Shown in pieces: positions 34,808 to 42,532 of a stretch of 64,000 bases of DNA. Position numbers and translations under genes: made by a program. The stretch covers positions 1 through 64,000 of the forward strand of contig JBJXGH010000180.1 of the NCBI GenBank assembly GCA_046153685.1, given 5' to 3'. The notes beneath the pieces are model-generated. The model was not told the DNA's origin. It did not search any database and was given only the letters and a program-made list of their open reading frames with translations. Within the stretch, counting starts at the first letter, position 1. Each line of letters opens with the position of its first letter. This DNA is from CAMAPP01 sp046153685 (lineage in GTDB: Bacteria > Pseudomonadota > Alphaproteobacteria > CADEGL01).

Positions 34808-35413
34808 CTAGACGAGGCCTTCGGCCAGCAGCGCGTCGCGCACGCCCGGGCGCGCGCCGAGGCGCTCCACATAGGCCGCGAGCACGGGCCATTTGCCGAG
34901 ATCGATATTCGTGTACTTGGTCCAGCCGAGAATGGTGAACAGATAGGCGTCCGCGACGGTGAAGAGATCGCCCGCGAGGAATTGCCTGCCCTCGAGCGCT
35001 TTCGACAGATGGTCGAGGCGTACGCCGAGCGCACCCTTCGCCGCCGTCTTCGTGTCTTCGGAGCTCTGCGAATTCCACAGCGGGTCGAACCCCTTGTGCA
35101 CTTCGCTCGCGATGTAGTTCAGCCATTCGAGCACGCGCCAGCGCGCCAGCGTGCCGTGCGCCGGCATCAGCTTCGCCTCCGGCTTGCGGTCGGCGATGTA
35201 TTGCAGCACCACCGCCACCTCGGTCAGGATCTGACCGTCGTCCATCTCGATGGCGGGTACGCCGCCCTTGGCGTTGATCGCCCGGTAATCGGCGCCCGCC
35301 CCTGTCTTCTTGGTCTTGAGATCGACCGTCACCGCGTCGAATGCCAGGCCGGCTTCCTTGAGCGCGATATGCGGGGCGAGCGAGCACGCGCCCGGGGAAT
35401 AATAGAGTTTCAT
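34808..35413 (-). CDS. glutathione S-transferase (beta-like)
   Basis: Cytosolic GST of 201 aa. The thioredoxin-fold N-terminus KLYYSPGACSLAPHIALKEA has the Cys10 of beta-class enzymes; VPAIEMDDGQILTEVAVVL contains the cis-Pro and the glutathione-binding region. The helical C-terminal domain includes QFLAGDLFTVADAYLFT, the usual folding motif. Standard length. It conjugates or reduces with glutathione; the substrate is unknown. Single gene, with AAAGGAGAT directly before the ATG. Confidence 0.92.
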   Translation of the reverse strand: MKLYYSPGACSLAPHIALKEAGLAFDAVTVDLKTKKTGAGADYRAINAKGGVPAIEMDDGQILTEVAVVLQYIADRKPEAKLMPAHGTLARWRVLEWLNYIASEVHKGFDPLWNSQSSEDTKTAAKGALGVRLDHLSKALEGRQFLAGDLFTVADAYLFTILGWTKYTNIDLGKWPVLAAYVERLGARPGVRDALLAEGLV

Positions 35414-35580
35414 GGAGATCTCCTTTCGAGGGGGCGGGGGATGGCATCGCCGATGAATGGGTTTGCGCCCCGGGCGGCGTCCGGCTCCGAATCTGCGTGA
35501 GGCGCGATGTCCGGGCCGGCATCTCCGTCCGACATGGCGCCGCCGCGCCTAGCGATGCGATCGTTTCTCCGCACGCGAAG

Positions 35581-36690
35581 CTATTTTACCTCGTACAGCG
35601 GCCGGCCGAGCACCTTCATGATCGGCTCGACGCCCAGGCCCGGCACGGGCAGCGAGGCCGCTTCGCCGTTCTTCGGGAAAGGCGCGCCCGTCGCCGTGCG
35701 GAACGCGAGCTTCACGTTCGCCAGCGTGACTGAAAAGCGCAGCGCCTCGGGCGTGGAATGGGCAAGCGCCGCGACGGCCGCGGCCGTGATATCGGTGCAG
35801 GCGGTATCCTCGATGGTGGTGGCGATGCCGTTGGCGTTGGCGACGTCGCGGATGAGACGCGCGCGCGACAGGCCGCCGAATTTCGACAGCTTGATGTTGA
35901 TCGCATCCATCGCGCCATCGGCGATGCCGCGCTGCAACGCGCTCAGGGAATCGATCGATTCGTCGAGCACGAATGGCCGCGCCGTGCGCTGGCGAATGGT
36001 CAGATTTTCCTCGTAGCTCTGGCAGGGCTGCTCGATCACGACATCGAGATCACGCACGGCATCGACGACGCGCGCCGCCTCGTGCGGCAGCCAGCCGCCA
36101 TTGGCGTCCGCGACCAAGCGGTCGCCGGGCTTCACCGCCTTGGCGGTCGCGCGGATGCGCGCGATGTCGAGATCGGGTTCGCCGCCGACCTTGAGCTGGA
36201 AGGTGCGGTAGCCCTGGGCGCGGAATCCCTTGATAAGCCGCGCCATGGCGGCGGGCGTGTCCTTGGTGATCGAGCGATAGAGCTTGATCGTTTTGCCGAA
36301 CCGGCCACCGAGCAAAATGGCGACCGGCAATCCCGCCTTGCGCCCGAGGATGTCCCAGCACGCGATGTCGATCGCGGTTTTCACGTAAGGGTGGCCCTTG
36401 AGCGCGAGGTCCATCTCGCCATTGATGCGTGCGAGTTCGGTTGCGTCGAGGCCGAGAAGGCGGGGTGCTATTTCCTTGATGCCGGTGCGCGCGCCCGCGG
36501 TGTACGAGGGCAAGTAATTATTGCCGAGCGGCGTGACCTCGCCCCAGCCGACGAGACCGTCCTTGGTCTCGACGCGCGCGATCGTGGTGTCGAAGGCGTC
36601 GAGCGCGCGCCCCCCCGACATGGTGTAGACGCCTTCCTTGATCGGCACTTGGACGGCATAGACGGAAATCTTGGTGATCGCGCTGGTCAT
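35581..36690 (-). CDS. mandelate racemase/muconate-lactonising enzyme family protein
   Basis: Enolase-superfamily enzyme of 369 aa. The N-terminal capping domain begins MTSAITKISVYAVQVPIKEG. In the barrel the second-strand Lys lies in YRTFQLKVGGEP; the metal ligands are Asp in VADANGGW, Glu in VIEQPCQS and Asp-Glu in LDESIDS; the opposing Lys lies in INIKLSKFGG. The first Lys of the usual KxK is Gln here, as I recall for hydroxyproline-dehydratase-like members, so dehydration or epimerisation of an amino or imino acid is possible. The frame upstream of 36690 is a shadow of the divergent gene. Confidence 0.87.
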   Translation of the reverse strand: MTSAITKISVYAVQVPIKEGVYTMSGGRALDAFDTTIARVETKDGLVGWGEVTPLGNNYLPSYTAGARTGIKEIAPRLLGLDATELARINGEMDLALKGHPYVKTAIDIACWDILGRKAGLPVAILLGGRFGKTIKLYRSITKDTPAAMARLIKGFRAQGYRTFQLKVGGEPDLDIARIRATAKAVKPGDRLVADANGGWLPHEAARVVDAVRDLDVVIEQPCQSYEENLTIRQRTARPFVLDESIDSLSALQRGIADGAMDAINIKLSKFGGLSRARLIRDVANANGIATTIEDTACTDITAAAVAALAHSTPEALRFSVTLANVKLAFRTATGAPFPKNGEAASLPVPGLGVEPIMKVLGRPLYEVK

Positions 36691-36771
36691 GGGGCACCTA
36701 CCCTTTCGGGGTTTTGGCTGTTTCGTCCGCGCCGCGCGCGTATCATGCTTGCGCGACGAGAGGGGGCTGCA

Positions 36772-38007
36772 TTGGCGCATCGCATCGAGGACATCGTCAA
36801 GGGCGGGTTGTGCATTGGCTGCGGGCTGTGCGCAAGCCTGGCCGGGCCGGCGCGCGTCGAGATGCGCTGGACGCAAGCGGGCCGGCTGCGCCCCGTGGTC
36901 AAGGCGGCGCTCGACACGGCGACCCTCGATCTCATCAACACCACCTGTCCGGCTCTCGGAACCGACGGCATGGACGCGGCGATGGCGGGGTCCGGCGCCG
37001 ATTTCGATCCCGTATTCGGCTATGCCCAGGCGGGCTGGATCGGTTGGGCGAACGATCCGGAGATTCGCTTTCGTGCGGCGACGGGCGGCGCGCTCACCGC
37101 GCTTGCCGTGCATCTGCTCGAAACCCGGGCGGTCGAATTCGTCGTCCATGTGCGTTCGCCCGACGAGGCGCCCGTGCGCAACCTGCCCCATGTCAGCCGC
37201 AACCGCGCCGAGGTCTTGGCCGGCATGGGCTCGCGCTATTCCCCGGTGGCGCCCCTGCTTCATCTCGACGAACATCTCGCTGCCGGTCGGCCATTTGCCA
37301 TCATTGCCAAGCCCTGCGACGTGGCGGCGGTGCGCCGTCTCGCCAAGCGCGACCCGCGCGTCGATGAATGCGTCAAATACCTTATGTCGATCTCCTGCGG
37401 CGGCGCGCCGACGCTCGATATGACGTGGCGTCTGATGAAGCCCTTTCCCATAGCCGAGGCCGATCTATCGCTCTTTCGCTTTCGCGGCCACGGCAATCCC
37501 GGCCGAATCCGCATGGAAACCAAGAGCGGCCGCGCCTACGAGCGCGCCTATAACGACGCCTGGGGCGACAAGGATCTTTGGCACCTCAATTTCCGCTGCA
37601 AGGTGTGCATGGATCCGGTGGGCGAGCAGGCCGATATCATCGCCTATGATGTCTGGCCGGGCGGCTCGCCCACGGGCGAGGATGCGGGCATCAACGGCAT
37701 CACCGCGCGCACCTTGCGCGGCCGCGCCTTGGTCGAGGGCGCGATCGCCGCCGGCGCGCTCGTCGTCCAACGCTCCGTCGGCCTCGAAATCCTCGCCGAC
37801 ACCCAGCCCCACCAGACCTGGAAGAAGATGGGCATGCTCGGCCGCCAATGGGGGCTCGCGCTCACGGGGCGGATCGCGCCGCGCTTTCCGGGCTTGCGCG
37901 TCTTTCGCATGGCGCGCGCGGCGGGGTTGCGCCACGTGCTTAAGAACATGTTCGGCACGATGCGCCGGGCGCGCGCGGGCGGGGTGGACGAGCCGCCTGC
38001 GGGTTGA
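36772..38007 (+). CDS. F420 hydrogenase/dehydrogenase beta-subunit family Fe-S flavoprotein
   Basis: Protein of about 411 aa related to FrhB (coenzyme F420 hydrogenase beta subunit, N- and C-terminal domains). An Fe-S motif GLCIGCGLC near the N-terminus, TTCPAL downstream and a second Cys pair in FRCKVCMDPVGEQADI are typical. A flavin-binding region ATGGALTALAVHLLE and the motif KPCDVAAVRRLA follow. The TTG at 36772 is preferred because AGAGGGGG lies 5 nt before it; the ATG at 36745 is the alternative. The far longer frame from 35758 is a shadow. FrhB relatives in bacteria reduce diverse substrates, so F420 use is not implied. Confidence 0.87.
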   Translation: MAHRIEDIVKGGLCIGCGLCASLAGPARVEMRWTQAGRLRPVVKAALDTATLDLINTTCPALGTDGMDAAMAGSGADFDPVFGYAQAGWIGWANDPEIRFRAATGGALTALAVHLLETRAVEFVVHVRSPDEAPVRNLPHVSRNRAEVLAGMGSRYSPVAPLLHLDEHLAAGRPFAIIAKPCDVAAVRRLAKRDPRVDECVKYLMSISCGGAPTLDMTWRLMKPFPIAEADLSLFRFRGHGNPGRIRMETKSGRAYERAYNDAWGDKDLWHLNFRCKVCMDPVGEQADIIAYDVWPGGSPTGEDAGINGITARTLRGRALVEGAIAAGALVVQRSVGLEILADTQPHQTWKKMGMLGRQWGLALTGRIAPRFPGLRVFRMARAAGLRHVLKNMFGTMRRARAGGVDEPPAG

Positions 38008-38010
38008 GGC

Positions 38011-39375
38011 TTAGGTCGCGAGCCCCATGCGCCGACGAATGGCGCGCGCGGCCAATTGGCCCGAGCGCACGGCGGCGTCCGTCGAGGGGTACTCGATCCA
38101 GTCGCCCGCGAAGAAGATATTGCCGAACGGGCGCGCAAGCGCATCTTGGCGGCCAAGACGTCCGGGCGCCCAGAACGGATAGCCGTGCGGGATGCGGCGA
38201 ATCCAAGTCTCGTCGATAAGGCCCTGGAGCGCCGGGAAAACCGCGTGGACATCGTCGAGGAACAGGCGACGAATCTCGTCGTCGGAGGCCGAAAGAAGTG
38301 CTGCGGCGCGGTCCCCGCCCGCGTACATCATCAGCGTGCCACCCGGAGTGCGCGCAACTCCGGGCACGCGCAGCGGATTAACCGTGTTGAAGATCATCGC
38401 GAGCGTGCGGCCGCCGAGCGCGACCGCGTACAGATCGTCATGCGCCATGGGGCCGGGCTCGCGCGTCGTCGCGGCCATGACGACATAGGGGCCGTAGCGC
38501 ACATGGCCGAGCGCCTCGGCCTTGTCCGCGGGCAAATCCGCGATGACCTCCCGCGCGGCGATGGCGGTCGCGGCGAACACGCAAAAGCGCGCGCGCAAAC
38601 TATGCGGTTCGCCGTGGCGCTCGAACGTGATCTCGACGCCATCTTCGCGCGCGGCCACGCGGCGCACGCGCGCGCCGGTCGTCACGCAACCGCCCACGCG
38701 TTCGGCCAGGCACCGCGCGATCTCGCCGAGCCCGCCCTCGACGGTCATGACGTATCGCCGCTTGCTCACCCATAGACTGCCGATCGCGTTCGCGCCGAAA
38801 TGGCCGGACAATTGCCCAGGCTCGGCCGAGAGTCGGTTCGCGGCGGTGCGGTAAAGCGCGGCCACTTCGGGGTGGGCGCTGCCGACGATGTCGGCGAAGC
38901 TTTTGCGGTCGAGCGCCGCGTCGCCCTCGACGGTTGGATATTCACCCGCGAATTCGCGATTGCCGTGGGTCATGTCGGGGGTTGCGGCGGCGGCCCGCAA
39001 GGCCGCGCGGCGCAGGCGCAAGCCCGTGCGAACGAGCGAAAGACGCGCGCGCGGTGACAGCGCCAGGCGAAAGGGCGCGAACTCGGGCCTGCCGCCGCGC
39101 ACCAATCGTTTGCCCGTGAACATGGCCATGGTATCGCCGGGAATGGGCGCCAGGCGCAGCCCGAATTCCTGGGCGAGCTTGCCCATCGGCGAATCGGGCC
39201 CGCCCAGGATATGGGCGCCCACGCTCAGCCAATACGGCTGGCGGCGCTGGCTGAAGACGCGCCCGCCAATGCGCTCGTCGGCTTCGAGCAGGACGACGTC
39301 GCGGTCCCTGAGGGCGTCGGTGGCGGCCAGGCCCGCAAGACCTCCGCCGATGACGACGATCTCGCAGCTTTTCAC
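38011..39375 (-). CDS. FAD-dependent amine-oxidase/phytoene-desaturase-like oxidoreductase
   Basis: Flavoprotein of 454 aa with the dinucleotide motif VVIGGGLAGLAATDAL at the N-terminus and VLLEADERIGGRVFSQR next, the signature of the flavin amine oxidase group. The C-terminal FAD segment is NIFFAGDWIEYPSTDAAVRSG. The GTG start at 39375 has GGGAGGGG upstream; the frame beyond it is a shadow. It lies 14 nt downstream of the next flavoprotein gene and is probably cotranscribed. The substrate is unknown. Confidence 0.87.
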   Translation of the reverse strand: MKSCEIVVIGGGLAGLAATDALRDRDVVLLEADERIGGRVFSQRRQPYWLSVGAHILGGPDSPMGKLAQEFGLRLAPIPGDTMAMFTGKRLVRGGRPEFAPFRLALSPRARLSLVRTGLRLRRAALRAAAATPDMTHGNREFAGEYPTVEGDAALDRKSFADIVGSAHPEVAALYRTAANRLSAEPGQLSGHFGANAIGSLWVSKRRYVMTVEGGLGEIARCLAERVGGCVTTGARVRRVAAREDGVEITFERHGEPHSLRARFCVFAATAIAAREVIADLPADKAEALGHVRYGPYVVMAATTREPGPMAHDDLYAVALGGRTLAMIFNTVNPLRVPGVARTPGGTLMMYAGGDRAAALLSASDDEIRRLFLDDVHAVFPALQGLIDETWIRRIPHGYPFWAPGRLGRQDALARPFGNIFFAGDWIEYPSTDAAVRSGQLAARAIRRRMGLAT

Positions 39376-39389
39376 CGTGCCCCTCCCGC

Positions 39390-40994
39390 TCAGGCCGCGC
39401 GGCGTTTCAAATCGCGGATCACGCGCTTGGCCGCGTTGTGGCCGGGCGCGCCGGACACGCCGCCGCCCGGATGCGCGCCCGAGCCGCACAGATACAGGCC
39501 CGCCACCGGCGTGGCGTAGCGCGCCGCGCGCGGATGGGGGCGAAGGCTGAAGATCTGATCGAGATCGTGGCGGCCGTGGAAGATATCGCCCTCGGTCAGG
39601 CCGAAGACGCGCTCGAGATCGAGGGGCGAGAGCACCTGGCGGCCGACAACGAGAGCGGACAATCCCGGCATGTGTGCTTCGACGGCGGCGAGAATCGAAT
39701 CGGCGACCTGTTCCTTGATCGCATCCCAGCTGCGCCCACCGGACAGATGGTAGGGGTAGTATTTGCACAGCAAGGACATGACGTGATGGCCCGGCGGCGC
39801 GAGATCGGGATCGAGCGCCGAGGCAAGCTGCATGTTGATGTAGGGGCGTTCGGGCATCTCGCCGAGGCGCGCGGCCTGATAGCACCGCTCGACCGTTTCC
39901 GGATCGGCGATCATGGTGATGGCGCAGCCCAGCGCGAAATCGCTATCCGACGCCGACAGACCCACGATTGTCGGCGCGCCCTTGAGCGCGAGATTCATGC
40001 GCAGCGAGGCGTGACCCATGCGCAGCCGCTCGATGTGATCGGCGAATTCGGGGTCGAGATGCTCGCGGCCCACGAAGCCGAGAAAGGTGCGCTTGGGGTC
40101 GGTGTTGGCCAGAACGACGCGCGCGGGAATTTCCTCGCCTGATTCGAGACGCACCCCGACCGCGCGGCCTCTGTCCATGACAATGCGCGAAACCGGCGCG
40201 GCCGTGCGGATCTCCACGCCTTGCTCGCGACAAAATGCCGCCATGGCCTGGGTGATGGCGCCCATGCCGCCCTTGGGTATGCCCCATTTGTAGCGCACGC
40301 CGTCGAGCTCGCCGAGCACGTTGAGGAAATAGGGCACGGCGGAGCCGGGTTGATGCAGGCTCGAAAAATTGCTCGATACGCAATGGACCGCGTAAATCGT
40401 CTTCATCACCGGGCTTTCGAACCAGCGCGAGAAGAAGTCGTGGGCGCTCATGGTGAAGGCCTGCGTCAGGAACAGCCGGTCCTCGAGCGCGAGCTTGCGC
40501 AATTTGTTCACGGTGCCGAGGCTCGAGAAAATCGCCTCCCAGCCGCCCGCCAGATCCGGCGGCGGACGCAGCCATTGGTCGCGAATGATGTCGCCCACGC
40601 GCAGGAGCTGCGCGCGCAGACGCTTGGCCGCATCGTAATCGCGATTCGAGAATTGCCCGATCGTCGCCTGGTCGCGCGCCTCCTCGCCGGTGAACAGAAT
40701 CGCGCGGCCGTCGTTCATGAGTTCGAGCGAACCCCGATAGGGGGTCGTGCGCAGGCCATGGCGCTTCAATTCGAGATCGCGGATGACCTCGCCGCGCAGG
40801 ATTCCCATGGTGTAGGAGGCGATCGAGTTGCGGTAGCCCGGATGGAATTCCTCGGTCACGGCGGCGCCGCCGACCACCGCCCGGCGTTCGAGCACCAAGG
40901 TCTTGACCCCGGCCTTGCCGAGATAGCCGGCCGCGGTCAGCCCGTTATGGCCGCCGCCGATGACGATCGCGTCGTAAGTGCCGACCATTTGCAT
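39390..40994 (-). CDS. phytoene desaturase/PYROXD2-like FAD oxidoreductase
   Basis: Flavoprotein of 534 aa. The N-terminal Rossmann motif is AIVIGGGHNGLTAAGYLGKA followed by LVLERRAVVGGAAVTEEF, and the C-terminal motif is LYLCGSGAHPGGGVSGAPG, both characteristic of the CrtI/PYROXD2 group. Two ATGs, 40994 and 40988, are possible; GGGGGG lies six bases before the second. No carotenoid genes are near, so a carotenoid role is not supported. Paired with the flavoprotein downstream. Confidence 0.88.
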   Translation of the reverse strand: MQMVGTYDAIVIGGGHNGLTAAGYLGKAGVKTLVLERRAVVGGAAVTEEFHPGYRNSIASYTMGILRGEVIRDLELKRHGLRTTPYRGSLELMNDGRAILFTGEEARDQATIGQFSNRDYDAAKRLRAQLLRVGDIIRDQWLRPPPDLAGGWEAIFSSLGTVNKLRKLALEDRLFLTQAFTMSAHDFFSRWFESPVMKTIYAVHCVSSNFSSLHQPGSAVPYFLNVLGELDGVRYKWGIPKGGMGAITQAMAAFCREQGVEIRTAAPVSRIVMDRGRAVGVRLESGEEIPARVVLANTDPKRTFLGFVGREHLDPEFADHIERLRMGHASLRMNLALKGAPTIVGLSASDSDFALGCAITMIADPETVERCYQAARLGEMPERPYINMQLASALDPDLAPPGHHVMSLLCKYYPYHLSGGRSWDAIKEQVADSILAAVEAHMPGLSALVVGRQVLSPLDLERVFGLTEGDIFHGRHDLDQIFSLRPHPRAARYATPVAGLYLCGSGAHPGGGVSGAPGHNAAKRVIRDLKRRAA

Positions 40995-41305
40995 CCCCCC
41001 GATATTGTTTGATGGCTTAGCGCGGCCCGCTCCAGCTGTCATCCCCGGCATCCATTGGCTGGCCGATCGCCGGAAATATCGTTCGAAGGCGGCGCGAGGC
41101 GGGGGCTCTACATGGGCTTGGCTGGGAATCCAAACCTCAATCCCTAGGGCTGGGTGAAGGTTTGGACGATATATTTTGTATTCTGGCCCAGATATCGAAT
41201 TGCGCCCCCGGAATCAGGGATAAGTCATAAATGATTGTTTCTACACAATTATTTACATTGACCCTGCTGGCGATATCGGGGGATTTCCCGTATAAGGAAA
41301 GACAC
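40995..41305. promoter_or_regulatory. AT-rich intergenic region upstream of the efflux operon
   Basis: A 311-bp gap between the divergent flavoprotein and RND operons. From about 41160 to 41260 it is clearly more AT-rich than its surroundings, with runs such as TATATTTTGTATT and CAATTATTTACATTG, so promoters for both sides probably lie here. I could not fix a -35/-10 pair with good spacing or a clear operator. Confidence 0.5.
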
Positions 41306-41353
41306 ATGAAGCGGCGCGGCGATGGTCTGCCGCCGAGCTATGAACGGCTATGA
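41306..41353 (+). CDS. 15-codon leader ORF coupled to the efflux operon
   Basis: ATG at 41306 with GGAAAG seven bases upstream encodes MKRRGDGLPPSYERL and stops at TGA 41351-41353, overlapping the ATG of the RND adaptor (41350) as ATGA. The position and ribosome site suggest a leader peptide for translational coupling or attenuation. It is too short for coding statistics, so the assignment rests on placement. Confidence 0.4.
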   Translation: MKRRGDGLPPSYERL

Positions 41354-42495
41354 AATCCGAACGCCTGATCGAAATGCTCAAGGTCCGTGCCAAGCCTGCG
41401 CTCGCCCTTGCGGTGCTGGCGGCGGGCGCGCTCGGCTATTGGCAATTCATCGGCTTCGGTCCCAAGGCCGCGAAGGAAGGCGGCGAGCGCGGGCCTGCGC
41501 CCGTCCTTGTCGCCGAAGCCGCGCGTCAAGATATGGCGGTGACCGCGGAGACGATCGGCAGCGTGCAGGCGTTCACCTCCGTCGCGATCAAGTCGCAGGT
41601 TGACGGCCAAGTGACCGGCGTGCATTTCCGCGAAGGCCAGATGGTGAAGAAGGGCGAATTGCTTTTCTCCATCGACCGTCGGCCCTTCGAGGCGGCGCTG
41701 CGTCAGGCCGAGGCCAATCTCGCGCGCGACAGCGCGATGTGGGAGAAGGCCAAGCTCGATCTCGCGCGCTACCAGGAACTGGTCACTCGCGGCGTGGTGG
41801 CGAAACAGCAATTCGAAACCGCGCGGGCCAGCGCCGACAGCGCGGGCGCGACCGTCAAGGCCGACGAAGCCGCGGCGGAACGCGCGCGGCTCGAACTCGC
41901 CTATGCCCAGATCCGTGCGCCCGTTCAGGGACGCACCGGCAATGTGCTGATCCAGCAAGGCAATGTGGTCAAGGCCAATGACGATAATCCGCTGGTTGTG
42001 ATCAATCAGGTGCAGCCGATCTTCGTGGCGTTCTCGGTGCCCGAGCGCCTGATGCCGGGGATTAAAAGCCGCATGACCAAGGGTGGGCTTGCGGCGCAGG
42101 CGACGGCACAAGGCGATAGCGGCGCGCCGCTCGTGGGCCGCGTCGAATTCATGAACAATTCCGTCGATGCCTCCACCGGCATGATCCAGCTCAAGGCCGT
42201 TTTCGAGAACGTCAACGAACGTCTGACGCCGGGCCAATCGGTCAACGTGCTGTTGACGCTCGGCACCATGTCCGAGGCCGTGACCGTGCCGTCTTCGGCC
42301 GTGCTCAACGGCCCCAAGGGCGCGTATGTCTATGTCGTCAAGGACGACATGACCGTCGAGCACCGCTTGGTTTCGGCCAGCGTCGCGCGCGAGGGCAAGA
42401 CGGTCATCGATAAGGGCGTGGATGCGGGCGAAAAGGTCGTGACCGAGGGCCAGTTGCGCCTGTTCCCCGGCGCCAAGATCAAGTTGCCGTCGTGA
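41350..42495 (+). CDS. RND efflux periplasmic adaptor (MFP, MdtA-like)
   Basis: Membrane fusion protein of 381 aa linking an inner-membrane RND pump to an outer-membrane channel. An N-terminal anchor helix (ALALAVLAAGALGYWQFIG) is followed by the lipoyl-like half VAIKSQVDGQVTGVHFREGQ, a hairpin coiled coil around residues 110-170, the second lipoyl half AQIRAPVQGRTGNVLIQQGN, and the beta-barrel segment VFENVNERLTPGQSVNV. Standard length. The pump gene follows after 37 nt. No outer-membrane factor gene or local regulator is visible. Confidence 0.93.
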   Translation: MKSERLIEMLKVRAKPALALAVLAAGALGYWQFIGFGPKAAKEGGERGPAPVLVAEAARQDMAVTAETIGSVQAFTSVAIKSQVDGQVTGVHFREGQMVKKGELLFSIDRRPFEAALRQAEANLARDSAMWEKAKLDLARYQELVTRGVVAKQQFETARASADSAGATVKADEAAAERARLELAYAQIRAPVQGRTGNVLIQQGNVVKANDDNPLVVINQVQPIFVAFSVPERLMPGIKSRMTKGGLAAQATAQGDSGAPLVGRVEFMNNSVDASTGMIQLKAVFENVNERLTPGQSVNVLLTLGTMSEAVTVPSSAVLNGPKGAYVYVVKDDMTVEHRLVSASVAREGKTVIDKGVDAGEKVVTEGQLRLFPGAKIKLPS

Positions 42496-42532
42496 GCGGG
42501 CGCGGATCGTCGGAAACGCGCGGGATGATGCG

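Noticed and set aside
35758..36771. long N-terminal extension of the FrhB-like protein
   Set aside because: It lies antisense to the enolase-superfamily gene and has shadow composition; the Fe-S domain begins just after 36772.
36772..38007. coenzyme F420-dependent metabolism
   Set aside because: FrhB-like proteins in bacteria often do not use F420 and no F420 biosynthesis gene is visible.
38011..39885. 624-aa version of the flavoprotein at 38011
   Set aside because: The Rossmann motif, which is normally N-terminal, begins right after the GTG at 39375 with a good ribosome site; upstream residues are shadow.
39390..40994. carotenoid biosynthesis gene (crtI)
   Set aside because: The protein belongs to the wider CrtI/PYROXD2 group and no other crt gene is near, so a carotenoid name is not supported.
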